Shown here piece after piece: positions 14,001 through 28,954 of a DNA stretch of 64,000 bases (positions are counted from its first letter, which is position 1; every line of letters begins with the position of its first letter). The stretch spans positions 7,950,001-8,014,000 of the forward strand of contig JAVTVJ010000011.1 in NCBI GenBank assembly GCA_034509425.1, read 5' to 3'. This DNA is from Eopsaltria australis (Eukaryota; Chordata; Aves; Passeriformes; Petroicidae). The notes under the pieces are model-generated. The model was given only the letters and a program-made list of their open reading frames with translations. It did no database searches and was not told where the DNA came from. The position numbers and the translations under genes are program-made.

Positions 14001-17000
14001 AATCCAGCACCCATGGAACCTATAGAAGGCAAGGAATTTTATAGAAGTACACCAGGTAAATCAAAAGGTATTTTCCAGTCACTAAACCCTTCAGTTTTTT
14101 GTGGGAGGTTAGATTTAATGTTCATATCTATCTTTTTTATTGATTATTCAAGTAACTTTGCTCAAGAAAAATTGTTAGTTCAGCAAATAAAAAAGGAAAT
14201 AACTTCAACATTATTTCATTTCAATCTCTTTATTTTTAATGCAGCTTTCTGAGCTGCACATGTATTTCTTTCTCTCACTTCCCCTTTATTGGCCTGAAAG
14301 GAAGAATGGATGATAGGACACGAAACAGCCAAATACACACATAGCAGAACACATTTGTTACCAGCTGGGTACAAGGCTCCTACCTACCACTGTCTCTCAC
14401 TTGTCCCCTCTCCTGCCAATCCAGCATTTCCTCTAAATTCACCAGTCAGAAAGAGGCCAGTTTATGAGACAGATGCATTGCTCATACAAATGATACACAA
14501 GGAAACTTAACTTGAACATGAGATGATTTATTCCAAAAGCCTCAATTCATCAAGGTAGTTGCCCAAGACCAACATTTAAATGTTCTGGCATATGGACACC
14601 AAAAAAACCCTGTTGTAATAACATTTAACTTTTAGGATGACTGAAGATTGGAAGAAGGGGAAAATGTAAGCTTCTCTCTTTGTGACTTCAGATGCCCTGC
14701 TTAACATCTGATCTGATATTGTGGGTGGAAGGAAAGGACCAAGAGAGGAGAGAGAGGATGGAATTTGTTCTTCAAGAGTCTTCATTGCCACTCTCACTTC
14801 AGCTCAGATCCCTTGAGCAGAGAGCATTTCTCTGCTCTGTCACTTTGCTGAGGTGGCAGTAAGAGGGTTTCTGGCTGGATACAAAACAGGGAGAAGATGG
14901 AGTAGGAGAAAAGAGCAAGAAGAGAGCAAACACAGTTCACCTCCAGGTCTCTTCCCTCTGCTTGTCCCCATGGCCAGAGCAGTTGGTTTGTGTATTGCAA
15001 AAGTGCATTGCCCTGGGTAAATATGGCTCAGACTAGAATACAAAACTGCACAGGACAGGGGACTGTAGTGGATATAAACACTATAACAGTACTGATACCT
15101 AACAATGTTTACAGGTTTCGACATTACAATTCAAATATGACCAATGGTATCCAAATATAATTTAGTATTGCTATAAGATATACCATATTATGTTTCTGTG
15201 AAGGATTCTGCAGTGATATTTCTCTGCTATTTAGTCAGTGATACTAGATGGTTAAATGGATCTATTTTCCCCTTCATACCTTTTTGTGTATTGCTTTTGT
15301 GTTATCTCTGATCACACCAGACAAGCTTTGTGCCTGCTTATTTAGTAGTGATTCCTTCACCTGCAATCTCTGACTAGCTAATAAATTTAACCTAAAGATT
15401 GCTCCTCCTATTCTTCTGTCCTTTGGTTCCTCTTTATCAACTTCTCAAAAATTCCTTTACATGCTCGTTTGTCTCCTATTTCCAGGCAGTTTGGGTTTTA
15501 TTCTTGTTCTCAGAAAATTATGTCTTTTCCTGTTCAGGTTCCATTTAACAGGTGTTACTAGCTGATTGACTCAAGTGATGAAAAGTTGCTAATTCCCTTC
15601 ATAACGTGTTTCCACAACACCTGCACAATCCACTCAACTGAACTGTAGCCTTTATCCTCATATAATGGCTTCCCTCTGAAAGCAGAAGAGTGAACAATGT
15701 CAATTCAAGAAAAACTAATTGAATCACTTGTATTTGGAAGCAGTCTGAAGCTGAATGGGAATGGGGGAAATACCAGAATGAAAAGAGTCCTGAATTCCAG
15801 TGTCTAGCAAAACCACATTGTCCTCTTTTCTCTCTACATTCTCCACACATTATTCTGTGCAACAAATGGATACATGTTCATTGAAATATTTTGTTCTCTT
15901 GTTTGGTTAATGTGAAGCCCTAGATTTTCTTTACTTCATATATTCAACTTCAGTCCCAGGCCAGACTTACTGTTCCATTTCTACCAGATTTTTCGTTTAT
16001 GTTACATATTTTATAACAGCATTCATAGAATATGCATATTACATTATCCAACTTTAAGGTACCCATCTCTGCCATCCTCTCAAATTCTAGATATTCGTGG
16101 TTTTTAAAAGTGGAACCAAGGAAATCAAGTCTTCCTTGCATTTATGGAAAGTCAGTTTAAGTGGCTCTTTCTGGGTTCCACTGCCAGCACCCCAAGTCAC
16201 CTAGACTCTTAACAACCCCGAGCTCTTGACTAAAAGCTCGTCAGTTACATTTTCTCCCTTTCAGAGGGTATTTCAAAGGACCTGGGCACCAATACACTTG
16301 AAACTGTGCTTTGCTCAACCACTCCTAATTATTCCTCTGGATTTTAGAGGCTGTTCTTGGTTCAACTGCTTTCTTAATGCTACTACTTACTAATCTTTCC
16401 TGATCATCTGAAAATGCTTGTGCAGGAACAACCTTCCTCAATGGAAATGTAAACATTCCAGGTGAACTTGCTACAAAGGACCAGCCTTTGGATTCCTTCA
16501 ATTGATGATGAATATAGTGAACATAAAATTTAAGAACATATTGTGTTAATACTACATTTGGACTAATTAAGAGAAAGAGAAAAGACCTCCTACTTTGCTA
16601 CACTCATAAGGTCAAGACCATTTTCCTTAATAATTTTAACAAAGGTGGCTGTTCGGATCAAGAACTTCCCACACAGTGTGTGAGTTCATGCACGACAGAT
16701 ACTGAAACTTCATCTTTGAAGGGAAGGATGTGTAAAGTAGAAAAGAAACATCTGTATCCAGGTGTTATCAGATGCCTTCACAGGTAATTCTCGTACTTCA
16801 TTGGCAATTACAATTGTAAAACAACTCCTCTTCCATCTTCTAGAACACTGATGTACTACTCTTGCTACAACCCACTCACAGCAAAATTGATTGCAGTGCA
16901 GAACACTGACCTTCAATGTTCCACAATAATTTATCACAACAGACATAATAAAAAATATCATGATAAGAATAATTTATGCCACTACAGTAATTAAAAGCAA

Positions 17001-18412
17001 ACATAGCAAAAAGACAAAGATAAGCATTAACCTGGCTGAGACAGAAAGAGGAAAAATAGGGATTATATTTTGTAGCCAAACCAATATGCAAACATGTAGG
17101 CCATGAAGGAAGAGAGAATTGTTAAAGAAAAATCCTCAGTGGCTTCTTTTAAATGCATAAGTGTTGGCTTTTTCCATTGAAGTCAACCCAACCATCTTCA
17201 CAGTATGATGTTTCAGAAATAATCCAGTTCTTAGCAGGTGACTGTCACCAGATTAGGGACTGAAGCAGAATGGCAAACCAACAGAAATGTTGAGACTATA
17301 TGCTACTCCAAGACTTCTGTTTGATCACTCCTAGTCATTGTTTCAAGGGCTAAAAGTATTTTGAGACCTAGTCCTTTGCAGCAGCATTTCAGAGTGAGAT
17401 ACCTCCAAGGTGTTTTAGAGAGGACGTAGTGACTTTGCCCTCTGCCTCTTTCCTTTATCAGGGTCATTGAAGGAAGAGGAGAGCTGCTTATTGTCAAATT
17501 TGGCTTACTTTAAGTCTTCCCATACCTCCAAAAGCAAGAATACACCTGGTAAAGAAGAGACATCACAATTCCTCTGAAACCTTTTTGCTAGTTTAGGTGC
17601 TTGATTCACAGCACTGTCATCATCACAAATTTCCAATTTAAAGTTCTCTTCAGTTACAAATATAAATGCTCTAAGATGTTCCTCCTCCAAAGCCACAGGC
17701 AGTAGCCAAGAAAATAGAAGGGCATTGAGACAAAGACATTCTCCATGGGCACCCTGAAACTTTAGAACTGTAAAATGATTGTGTAAAACTCACAAGGTTT
17801 CATCTGTCACATGGCACCTTCAAAAAAGGATTAATGACTCCTAAAGGAGGAAGCTTGAATATGACATTTCTTCATACTTTCCCATTTTCAGGAAGTCAAA
17901 GGATTTTTATTTCTAATGGTATTATTATACCAACTTCCTCAAAAAATAAATTCACTTTTAAAAAAGCCACAAAAACCCTATAGAGCACAGAAGATTGCTA
18001 CATATATATCTGCCACTGTGCACGTTGCTAGCTCAAAGATTTCTTCTTCTATTCAGTGCATTGTGCTCCTGACAAATACTTTCTATAAATAGACTCCACT
18101 CTGATAGTCTCCCTTTGCAGTTATCTTGATATCACCACTGAACCTGCATTTCCCAGAGCCTTGACTTGCTGTTTCCTATTTTATTTATTTATTTTTTTAT
18201 GTGCCAAGTAGCTTTGCCTCACAGGATTCTATCCATGTACAACACAATGTGTGAAGAGCTTTATAACACACAATTTTAACCATGATTAAACCAGGGGAGA
18301 CAAGAGAGATAACAGTAAATTTGCTTAGGTGTCTCTGACCACATAAAGGGATGTTGCCTTATGCTCAAAGGATTTTGTGCCACTGTATAAGTCTGACGCT
18401 TTATTACAAGCT
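5041..18412. other. Intergenic, no gene seen
   Basis: About 13 kb of AT-rich sequence. Open frames are short and unlike any protein family I know. The proviral remnant at 3.4-5 kb probably extends some distance past 5,041, but I could not find its 3' LTR. The only simple repeat of note is a 21-bp A run at 12,907-12,927. Confidence 0.45.
12907..12927 (+). repeat. Poly(A) tract, 21 bp
   Basis: Uninterrupted run of 21 A on the plus strand. No processed pseudogene is recognisable upstream and no flanking duplication was found, so it is listed only as a homopolymer. Confidence 0.9.
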
Positions 18413-18590
18413 TGTCCTGGTTGCAGAGATGGGGCAGAGAGTGTGTGCTGCTGCCCTTGTGTGTTTCTTACTGCATTGCTCTTTCAGTAAATTGTTATCT
18501 CTGCCTTTGTCTCTCTCTTACCAGAGGGGGCAGGGAAAAGAGAAGTGGCTAATCTGGAATTTAATTTCTGGCTGGTGTTAAACTACCACA
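18413..18590 (+). mobile_element. Short solo LTR (ERV-L-like), TSD AAGCT
   Basis: Begins TGTCCTGGTT and ends GTTAAACTACCACA, the termini of a widespread avian ERV-L-type LTR (family recognised from memory). It is flanked on both sides by AAGCT (18,408-18,412 and 18,591-18,595), a perfect 5-bp target duplication. At 178 bp it is much shorter than the usual family LTR, so an internal deletion or a short subfamily is likely. The chance 76-codon frame over it is not a gene. Confidence 0.8.
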
Positions 18591-18595
18591 AAGCT

Positions 18596-21500
18596 ACTGT
18601 TCCTTTTCAGAGAATAGGGCATTCTCTTTTTTCCAATGGCATATTTTTGGAAGTAATACGTGTTTCCTTAAGTATTAATATCTGACTCTGTGTGTCTCTA
18701 CAGTAGGATTATATTTCAGTGAATCTTAGACCTTATTAAAAAGTAGTCGTTTTCTGCAATACAAAATTAATGTCATAAGAGGGATCCGATTGAGGTTGGA
18801 AGTGTTTTTGACAGCTACAAGAAATGAGAAAAGTTGATTAGTTTGGAAAAAGAGCACAAACTTCACAAAAGCTTAAAAAATTATAATATCACCAACTTGA
18901 TCAGTCACAATATCATGGTGACCTCAGTATGAAAAATCATGCTCCACTGTGACAAAATATTATGCAATCACTAGTACTTAACACAGAAGATATGGAAATT
19001 GTAAGTGTTCGGATTGTAAATTAAGATGCCTAGGAATAGACATCCTGTTTTAGAAAAGAGTTTATCCATCAAAAAACACAAATGGCTGATTCAGAGTTTT
19101 TGCAAGAATAACTGTCAAGTCCAGTTCAGGAAGAATTTGGTTGAATAGAAAAGGAGTGCTGTGGAGATGCCTTCTGATATCCTTGCATGTAGCATTTACA
19201 AAATTCATGGAATTAAACTGAGAAATTGACTCAGCTCTCTCTTCCCTGGCACATATTCTTGCTATGAAACATATGGTATTCCTGTGTTGAACTCCCTCTA
19301 GTTCATTTTGAATGACATATTTGGCAAATCCAGGAAGAGAACATGGGTTTTAATCCCCATTTAGCTGAGTAAACTAGCATTGGTCTTTATTCTGACTTAG
19401 ACAACAGAAATATGTGAACCAAACTGATCTGCTCTTAATCTTGAGTGTCCTTCAATGCTGGCTACAAGGAAGGGTACAACACCACTACTGCTACTGCAAT
19501 ACAAGTGTATTCATTGCATTTTATTTAAAACTCACAGAACTATTTTAGTTTCATGAGAAAACTGAGCCATCTGACTTTTCAAGGAGGAGGAATTCCTCAG
19601 CCTATTACATACGCACATAGCTGCTGAGTGCAATCCCGAGGACAGCCATGACTCAGAGACTTTATTCTATTACAGGGTAGCCGAGCAATTTGGCTGAGAA
19701 CAATCTGAATTTTGCAAGAGATTTTTCTTATTAGTTGTTACTTTTCAAGGAAATAAGGTAAGCTCTGAGAATCAACCTCCTACCATTTTTCCAAATTCAA
19801 GCAGGCAACTTTTCTGTGATTGAAAAACTTACTAGTTCACAGGCCCATGTAGTAGCTAGCACAAAAATAAGTTATCAATAATCATAAAATAGATATTTCT
19901 GGGATTCTGTTGCTGCAGTCCATCAGCAATGTTATAAAGGAATTTTACTTGCTTGAGTGTCAAATTTTAACTTGCTCTTCCTCAAAAAGGTACGAATTTG
20001 CTTCCGCTGAGAACTAGGTTTTCTGTGGAGGTACGAAAATCTGAACATGTTTAGAAAGTCTTAAGTAACCCCTTCTTGTTGTGCAATGTCAGAGCCTCAT
20101 TAGCTAAACATCTGCTCAGGAAGGTTCTAGATAAAGAGGTAAGACAAGACGGTCTCAAAACAGAATAGCAGGCAGCTTGGCTGGAAAAGGGGAGCAAAAG
20201 GTGTCACTGGGACTTCCTCAAATAAGAAGAGCAACAGGGAATGTTAAAAGGACTTGCACAACAAGGGCTTTTAAGGGTTAGGCAGACAGGAGGGAAGGTG
20301 GTCTTGCTAAACATTAGGATTCGTGTTACTCTGGAATGAAAGGTTAACTACTTATCAGAAATCAAATCTCAGGAGATGTCAGAAAATGCATCACTCAGAA
20401 GCAGAGCCCCAGAAAAGGAAAAGGAAAAATAAACTGTCTAAAAACATTAGAAAGAAATTTTTAGACAAACCATAAAGTCTGCAAGCTTCAGATCAATCAG
20501 AGTGTTTTGCTTGAACATGTACAATATTGATTCTTTACCATAAGAATATTTGATTCTTCTAAATCAAGGAGCTGAGCAGGATACAGAACATATCTGTCTG
20601 TCTCCAAAGCAACAGGCTGCCATGCATAAAGTCCCTTGTTCCATGAAATCCTGTAAGCAGGTTTTCTGAAGATTGTATCCTGTTTTATCTAGATTGTAAG
20701 CTGTGAAGATCATGGTGATACAAGAGAGATCACTATAAATTTTCAGAAAGATAAATGAAGCGTGAAGGATGGAGATATTTCCCAAACATCACAGACTTGC
20801 TGTATGGCAAGAAACCAAACTTTTCTGCATTGCAGCCAAGTGCCCTGCTTTGAAACCATACTGCGTGACAAGAACAGGATCTGCTTTGTTTAAACTGTTC
20901 CAACCTCTCATTAAGTCACTTACACCCTTCACAAAGCTCCCATGGCTTCACAGATTAGAATAAAAGTTGTGAATGTAAATCAAAATTTTGTTGAGCATAT
21001 TACTGCTATGTAGGGAATCATTATTTGTTTCGAAGGTTAAGCACAAAGGAGTTTTGCCATGGATTCACAGTCTTAGGAGACCACTTCCTCTACAGCGCAC
21101 TTCTTGGTACGGAATGACTGTTCCATAAGTTTTACCCACTTATAAAATGCTTCCAGAAAAGAATTCTTTTATTTACATGTGTATTCAGAAAAGAAATGCA
21201 AAATGGAACCTAAGAATTCTGTACAGTGTTGCAAGGACCACAGATGTACTTTCCTCTCCATTATGCTGTCTAAACTCATGCCTTTAACTCTTGAGTACCC
21301 TTGCCCCAAACAGTCTCAAGTAAATGTGTGGAAAAACATGCCAAATTCATCCTTGGTATAGTTCCACAGTCCACTGGAAGCTCCCCCTTGCCTTTAGTGC
21401 AATATAATGCTTAACCACATTCATCTTGATAAAATTCCAATTAAATTCTAAAGAATGCTGTTAGAAAGTGTGTGTTTGGTTGTGGGTGCTGTTTCTTTTG

Positions 21501-24500
21501 TTCTTTTTTTACCAAAAGCACCCTAAATGTTCATTACCACCCACACCGCCACTCTATTCTCACAGAAAGAAGGAAGGAACCGCTCAGATATTTGCTATGG
21601 ACAGCTATCCACAAAGCTGAAAGGTCATTTAACCTAAATTAAATTTGTAATGTTAACAATGCTGTTTCAAACAAGGCATGCTATGAAAAACAGCAAGCAC
21701 ATAGCAATGGATTTAACTGTTAAGCAGTTAAATCCAATTAAGTTATTGACAGCCAGTATCAATAAAATTACTGATGCTTATTCTGGGAGTTACAGAGCCG
21801 GTGAAACCTACCCCATGAGAGATAGCACCACTGATTTGCTTTGTCATAGCAATGTCTTGCTCCCTATTAAGAATCTCCACAGTTTATTCCTACAGTTTAT
21901 TAGGAGCTGTAAAAGTCGCAGGTAAAATAAGGATTGGAAAGCTGAAATGATGATTCATCCGCTCCTTCATCTTCCAGACGGAGGAAACAGCTGGGGCTGG
22001 TGGAATTAAAATAACCAAAAAACCCAAAAACCCTACTAACACAAAAACAAATAAATCAACATTGGCTCTCTGAAGCACACCAAAAAGCAACACCTTTAAT
22101 CCTAGGGAACCATCATTCTCAAAAGGAGGGGCAGGGGAGGGAAATCCTACTGCACATTCGCAAAGATCAGCTGCCTTTGTTGCAGAAAGCCTTTGACTAA
22201 AAATAGGCTCCCCAGGACCCTGATTTAGGACGCAGAGTCTTTTCAGGGTTCAACTCCTACTGAGACAGCTGAGGCTTATGTTGCAGTGCCTGAAAAGAGA
22301 CTGAAATGCAGTCTGTTCTGAGATATGCAGCAGGATTCAGATAACCAGTAACAGGACGCAGGAACAGTTCTGTACAGTTTGTGCCTACCACTTTCTACAG
22401 TTTCACTCATTGTCATTGCAAAGAAACTTTTTAGCTTGAAAACTTTTCTGAGCAGAATAAAAATCTTTCAAATGGCAAGTAAGGTATTCTTCACACTGTG
22501 TCCTCGCACAGTGTGGGCTGAGACAGCCAAATCCTATCTAAAACTGTTATCTGGAAATGCTAAAAATAAAAAAAACCTCAACAACAAACACTCCCAAAGC
22601 CACACAGAAAAACAAAATGTGCAGTAGGGCCAACTCAGCCTGCCCGAGGGATATAAGATGCCAACACAGAGAACCAGGGTTCTTTCCATCTTCCTCTGCA
22701 TAAAATTAATCTGCTAATTTGAGTGGATTCCCTACTAAGCCAGTGTGAGAGGTAATGAAGATCCCTCTCATGTCCCTCCAAGCCTTGTAGCATATTATCA
22801 TGGAGACTACTTGTTTTCTGGCTGGCCTGGATCTCAGTAGAAGTTCAGTGATCTAAACCACAGCAAAATGCAGGAAAAGCAGCATACTTTAGTAGAATTG
22901 ACTATGTCTTAAAATCTATAGGAAGCAGTAGCTTGAGAACCTTAACCTCTCCCACCCCACCACTACCACCTTTAAATTACAGAGAACAAAAGGCAGACAG
23001 AAATCACCCTGGTTATAAATATCATAAGAGCAATCACAAATAATTATTGATTCTTTCAATGCCCAGCTACCATTTTTTTCAGATTTAAACACAAAATGTG
23101 TCACCTCAGGTGAGGTAGGAAGCAAGACCTGATACGGTAGAAAACAGACATGTTCCCAATGGAAAGAAAAATTGGAAAGGCCTACTATACTGCTTATTTT
23201 GTAGCTATACATCTACATCCCACTTCAATGGTATTTGAAGTCACTGGAAAAGCATGGTTTAAGCTAGGAACATATGTAATTCCAATGCAGAAGGAATTGA
23301 GTTTGAGCATACAGTGTTTGAGCAACAACCCTTCCATTTACAAGTTCCAGAGACTTTACCTCCATGAGGACATTACTGAGTTAATATTGTGCAAAAATGA
23401 TGGATTTAAAGGTTACCTCTCTTTTTACGGACATGTGAAGCGTAGACATAATGTCACACAAAATCCTGAGCAAATGGGTGTTTAAAGCCACCCTAATGAA
23501 AGAAAATAAGAATAAATGTCAGCCAACAGGAAATATCTATTTTGCCTTTTAGGTTCACTTGATGCTGTGCTTCATCCTCTGCACAAATTCTGAACAAGCC
23601 ATCAAAAGGCAAGGATTATTTTCTTTAATCACCAGCTCTTGCCTGTTGGCAGCAGTTCCAATCTACAGGATTTCAGAGAATTTCTTTTATGCAGACATGG
23701 ATTTACTGAGGAATATAGATCTGGCCCTTTCCCTCACCCCTACTCACTGCTCCTGCTTTATGCTGTGCATGGATGCTTCCATGCCACGGTAAAACTACAG
23801 CTGTCCCCTCACTTGCCTCATTTCACCAAAAATGGAAAACTACACCTTTCCCAGAATGACTAACACTCCCCAGTGAGGGATAATGGGGGTAACATGGAGT
23901 TTCCTTCATATCCTTAAGAGTTAAATCCATCCTGGACACTGGAAGTGATAACCATGTGATAACCAAGTGATTCCCAGGGAGCTCTCACATTTATCCTTCT
24001 AACAGGTTTGACCTCTGCTATTTGTGTAAGACCTGAGCTGCAAGAACTCCTGTAAGTATTTAAGCTGCCTCAGTGTCATTTAGATATGAATCACCTCCTC
24101 AAAATCTCCCACTCTTTATGCCACTTTTTAAAAATTTTTATTAGAATTAAAAAAAAAAAAAAAAGACAGAATAAAACCCCAAAAGGAAACAAAAACTTCA
24201 TACCTCAGTGCTGAGGGTTTTTAGAGACTGCTTTTGGAAATGCAGCTGATGTTCTGGGGATATTTTTCAATTAAACATCTAATACTTAGTTGTCTGCAGG
24301 AATACGTATGGTCCTGTTCATCAGTTTTTATGAAAGTTTCTAATTCAGATTAGTACCACATTTCTGTAGTAAAACATAATTTAGGTTTACAGTTACGTTC
24401 AGGGAAAAGGAGAACAGAGGCTTGAAATTGGACACTTTCTACAAGAAACGGTAGAAGAAATTATAATCAATCTTGTTACAGCACTTGAAAAAGGCAGAGG

Positions 24501-27500
24501 TTTGCCTTTGAGGGTTTGTTGTTTGGGGCTCTTTTTCTTGTCTTGTTTCAGAGATTGATTTTGAAAAAGTGACAAAGGTTCCTTTTCTAGGAAGCTCCAT
24601 ATTAGGGTAGCCCTGTCTTCTGCTGCACTCTGCCTGCCAATTGTCTCTCCTGCCTCAGAGGATCGCTGCTCACAAGTAGCAGCTCCCATTTGTCCCACTG
24701 GTTGTGACTGTCACCTGACATTTTGTCATAGCAATAGCTGGCACTGGGAGGGATTGTGTTCTCTCTTACTGCAGGATTAGGCCAGAAAAGGTGTAGAAAG
24801 ACAGTGACTGATGCTGCAGCTGCTCTTGCTACCATCTGAAGGCCACAGTTCCTTTATAGGTGGCAGAGCCAGCAAATGAAGCACAGCCTTTCTCAAGGCA
24901 ATGAATGGCCCTTGAATCATTTTCTTCAGCCGCAACTTCTCCAGGCTGTGGTAACCTTTACAAGTGTTCAAGTGGTTTCACATTGCTCTGAAGACTGGTA
25001 TCTGCAATTTATTTTTATGAACCATATTATGTGCAAACACTTCTGGAAATGCTAATAATAACAGTAATCATAAATAACTAAAGACACGTTAAACTTACTA
25101 CAATTAATACCAGCATTTTCCACATCGGCTTACTGGGAAAAGATTGTTTTCTGTAAAATCCAGTTTTTAAACTTTAAAGTTTGCCATCTACTTTATGCTA
25201 TAACAAAGCAAGGATTTTCAAGCTAGGTTAAATCATGCCTTGTGATGTTCACATTTTTTTGCAAGCTGTCTATATTTTTAGCTGACTCTTGTAGCTCACT
25301 TTTATACCATGGCTCCAAATCTCAGAAATATATAATTAAACTTTACTGATCCCTATGAAAGCTTAAAACACAAATACTTAGTTGAAGATGTTTATGGACA
25401 TTATATAATGAATAAATTCAGATACATAACACAATCTCATTCACCCTTTCTCCTGCTATTTTTGTAAAAGCTCAGGCATATCTCGTCTATTTAAGAGCCA
25501 CACAAAAGTTTATTTCTATTGTATACTGCATTCATCAAAAAAAGAAGAAAAAAGTACCATAGTCCAAATTCTTCCACATTCAGGAAAAAGCGGCATACTA
25601 TAATTCAGTTCTTTTCACCCCAAGGACCTTTCCAGACAGCACCTACCCCAAAGACATTCTGAATTTTTTTCACTGAGGGACATTTCTACAGCTTGTTTGA
25701 CCATACATTTTGTTTTTTGCAGCTCCTCTATGCTATTTTTCATTTAAAAAAATAAAAATAAAAATCCTTACAAGTCTCTTTCTGGCCAGGGTTTCAGTGC
25801 CCTATACATTTAGAACAAAGTAACTCAAACCACTAAAAAAGAGTTTAACCTCTTCATGAACAGTCATAATAACATCTTTGGGGAGGGTTTACCCAGTCCA
25901 CAAAGAACTGAGGAAGCTGCTTCTACTTGCAGCAGCCACTGTAGAATTTGAAGAGATGTCTTTCAGGTAGTCCCATTTTGGATACTATCAACCTTTTCCT
26001 CATGGCTTTTGATGGATTATCATGATTTGGCAGTCTACAACTAGTAACCACTCCAAACCCAATTTTGAGACAAGACTGACAATCTGAAAGAAAATTTAAA
26101 TATTAAAAAACCCCAAACCACAGAGAGGAAGGACTGACAGGTAACTTATAACTGAAATGTTTTCCCTCAAAGAATGACTCAACAGATTCAGTAAGCACAC
26201 TGCTTTTCTTTGTCCAAAGTTATTTTTGCTCATTCTCTGAAATGGAAAAATGTTGTCTGTACTATGGCTTCAATATATCTGAAAGCTTTTGCACCTCCTG
26301 GCACAAATGTAACTACATAAATTAGATCTCCAATTTGTCAGCAGCATACATGAATTTTTGTTGTTGTTGTTTGACAAAAGTCACAAGAAAACTGGGGTTT
26401 TTTCTGAAAATTATCAGTTAAGCTTTGGGCAGCAGAGGAGTTTGTTTGTTCTCAAGTCTTTCTAAACACAACAAAAATTGTTTAGAATAGTGGTGGTATA
26501 TTTTCAGAAAGAGATAAAACACATGGTGCAGCTGAAGGCTTTGAAAAACAAATAACTCATGTTTCCATGGCTTCTGCAGGAAGGTAGTGTGTGACCATCT
26601 CCCAAAGACTGATAAACTCTGAAGACTGATGGCCCCATTGAATCTGCAAGGACTGAAGAAATCAGGCCACAAGGTTCAGCTCAACCTGTACAAAGCCACT
26701 AGCACACACAAACATCAGCAAGAAGCTGTGCAAACCAGACCAGGTAGAGATAAAGCCACAGGGATATCTGTGTGTCTGCTGCAAACAGGGTTTCTGGAAC
26801 CAGGCAGCCTCTGGGCATCCAGCTTGGGTTAGCCCATGAAGGGTACTAGAGAGAAAGTGTGACTGAGTTAACAGTTACTTACTAGTTATTGTCTAATGAA
26901 CACAGGCATTCTTAATAATGCTCGTGTTCTGTGACTCGTATGCCCACACACGGGAAAAAGAAATTCACACTGCATACAGTAATAACATATTGATGTCTTT
27001 ATAAGGAGAAAATGTGATCAGATATTTGCCACTGGTGCTTTTATAAATGCATTTGTAGGTGTACCTGGAGACTTCTATTTCAGTGTAGCACATGTATTTA
27101 GTCTTCAAAAATACTCTCTAAAGTAATTATTATTGCTAATACACTGCATCCCAAAACCTCACTGCTTTCAAGTCCATTTCAGAAGCACACAGGGCCAGCT
27201 TTTTGTCATTTTCTCCCTGCCCCCTTTAAGCCAGCACTGACTTCATGCTTCCACAAAAAAAATACCCATTAAAATTAAAGGAACAAGTCCTACTTGAATT
27301 GTCTAATTTGAAAAATATCCATATTACTGGATGCTTCCACATCTTACTTTCATATACATTGACATCATTCTAATTTGTTTCATATCTGCTGTCAGCACAT
27401 ATGTTATTTCAATAAATTCACATTGCATCCAAGCTCCACATCATATGTGAATGTAAGTGAAGACTGTCTCATTTAGCACCTCCAATCTAACTCAACAGAA

Positions 27501-28889
27501 AATACAGCCTGCTTTCCTTAGCACCATGCTGATTGGCATTAGCTGTGCTAACATTACTGCCTGATTGCATCCCATATCAGTCTCAATCATCTTGTCTAGT
27601 GGCGGTGTCCAGGCAACCAGCCCAGTTACCGAGGTTATTTTGTCTATTTTGTTTAAGTGCTGATGAGATCTTAGCTTTTCTTCCCATTTCCTGAAACTTC
27701 TCCAGACTTGCAAGACTTTTATATAAAAGAAAATCACAACCAATATTAATTTTTGTAGCGGTTCTTAGTAGAATTTCTCTGTGAACTTTCGGAAAAGTTT
27801 TAATAATAATGATTGAACAGTCTTCAAAGTGAGATCATCACAGGGCTATGATATACATAAACATGCATCTACCCTTCTCCCTGAATAGTAGAAATACAAA
27901 TATTACAGATGCAACAAACTGGTAAATATGGATGCGGTAGTTTGTTGTGTTACTGTCTGTAGCCCTGCATTCTGCATTTTGCTCCTTGCAGTTGCAGTTC
28001 TCATAGTAGGAGTTTAAAAACCCCAAGCAAACCCAAAAAACCAGAAGCAGCACCCAGAGCCCAGCTGCCACAGTTCACATCATGCTGGCATATTGTCTTA
28101 GCCACCAACCTGCAGCCAACATCCATTTGCACTGAAGTGCAACAGTGGAGTCACAACTACACGAGTTTCTCCTCTTTCCCTGGAGAGGGCATGGGGATTG
28201 CTGGAGGAACACAACTGCTACAGATGCTCACTTTGTGAGACATTTGCAAGAGGCCTAAGTAGAGAAATGGTGTTTTGAAACTACTAGCTGCTAGATGTGG
28301 CCAAACAGCTTTTTGGTCCCCTTTTGCTCCCTGGAAGTTGTTCTATAAGTTTTTACCTATTTAGATTTGGATATTTTGTTCATTTAGGTTTATATGATTG
28401 CAAATGTTGACAGTGAAACACTTTCTTTTTTCCCAATTTTAAAATTTAAAGTCTGTGTTTTGACTTTAATGGAGCATCTTACAAAAGAGTCTGAATTTTT
28501 AAAATTTTTTCTATATCCCATATTGGCCTAAGGAATTAAAACAGGCAATTTAAAATGTCAAATTCTTAAAGGAACATGCATAATTTCATTAATACTACAG
28601 GTGAATTGTGTATTAAAAAATCCAAACACCATTCCTCTGCCTTGGAAAAGAGCATCACTAAGCAAATGTGAATTGCTTGCACATGCTTTAGTTACAGCTG
28701 GTTTTTTTTTTCATTTGTACAAAGTTTGTGGCAGGCTGCTGAAAACCCTGGCAAAAATTACATTTGGTTCTGTTTGCACAAGTTATTTCTCAGTGACAAA
28801 TAACACTACATGAAAAAAAGAGAAAAATTAATATAAACTAGAGACAGACAATCCCAGTCACACTCTAATATTTTGTGATTTCCAGCACC
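18596..28889. other. Intergenic, no gene seen
   Basis: About 10 kb of AT-rich DNA with scattered A- and T-rich runs (for example near 24,150). No exon, RNA gene or clear transposon was recognised. Confidence 0.45.
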
Positions 28890-28954
28890 TGTATTCTCTT
28901 GGATGAGCAGTTAGTCTTCCAGTTGGGTTTGATGATCTTAAAAGTTTTTTCAAC
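28890..28954 (+). repeat. CR1 LINE 3'-end fragment
   Basis: The segment ending TTTGATGATCTTAAAAG then TTTTTTCAAC resembles the conserved CR1 3' tail (GATGATCTTNAAGGTC...CCAAC). The solo LTR at 28,955 is inserted at its end. Confidence 0.5.
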
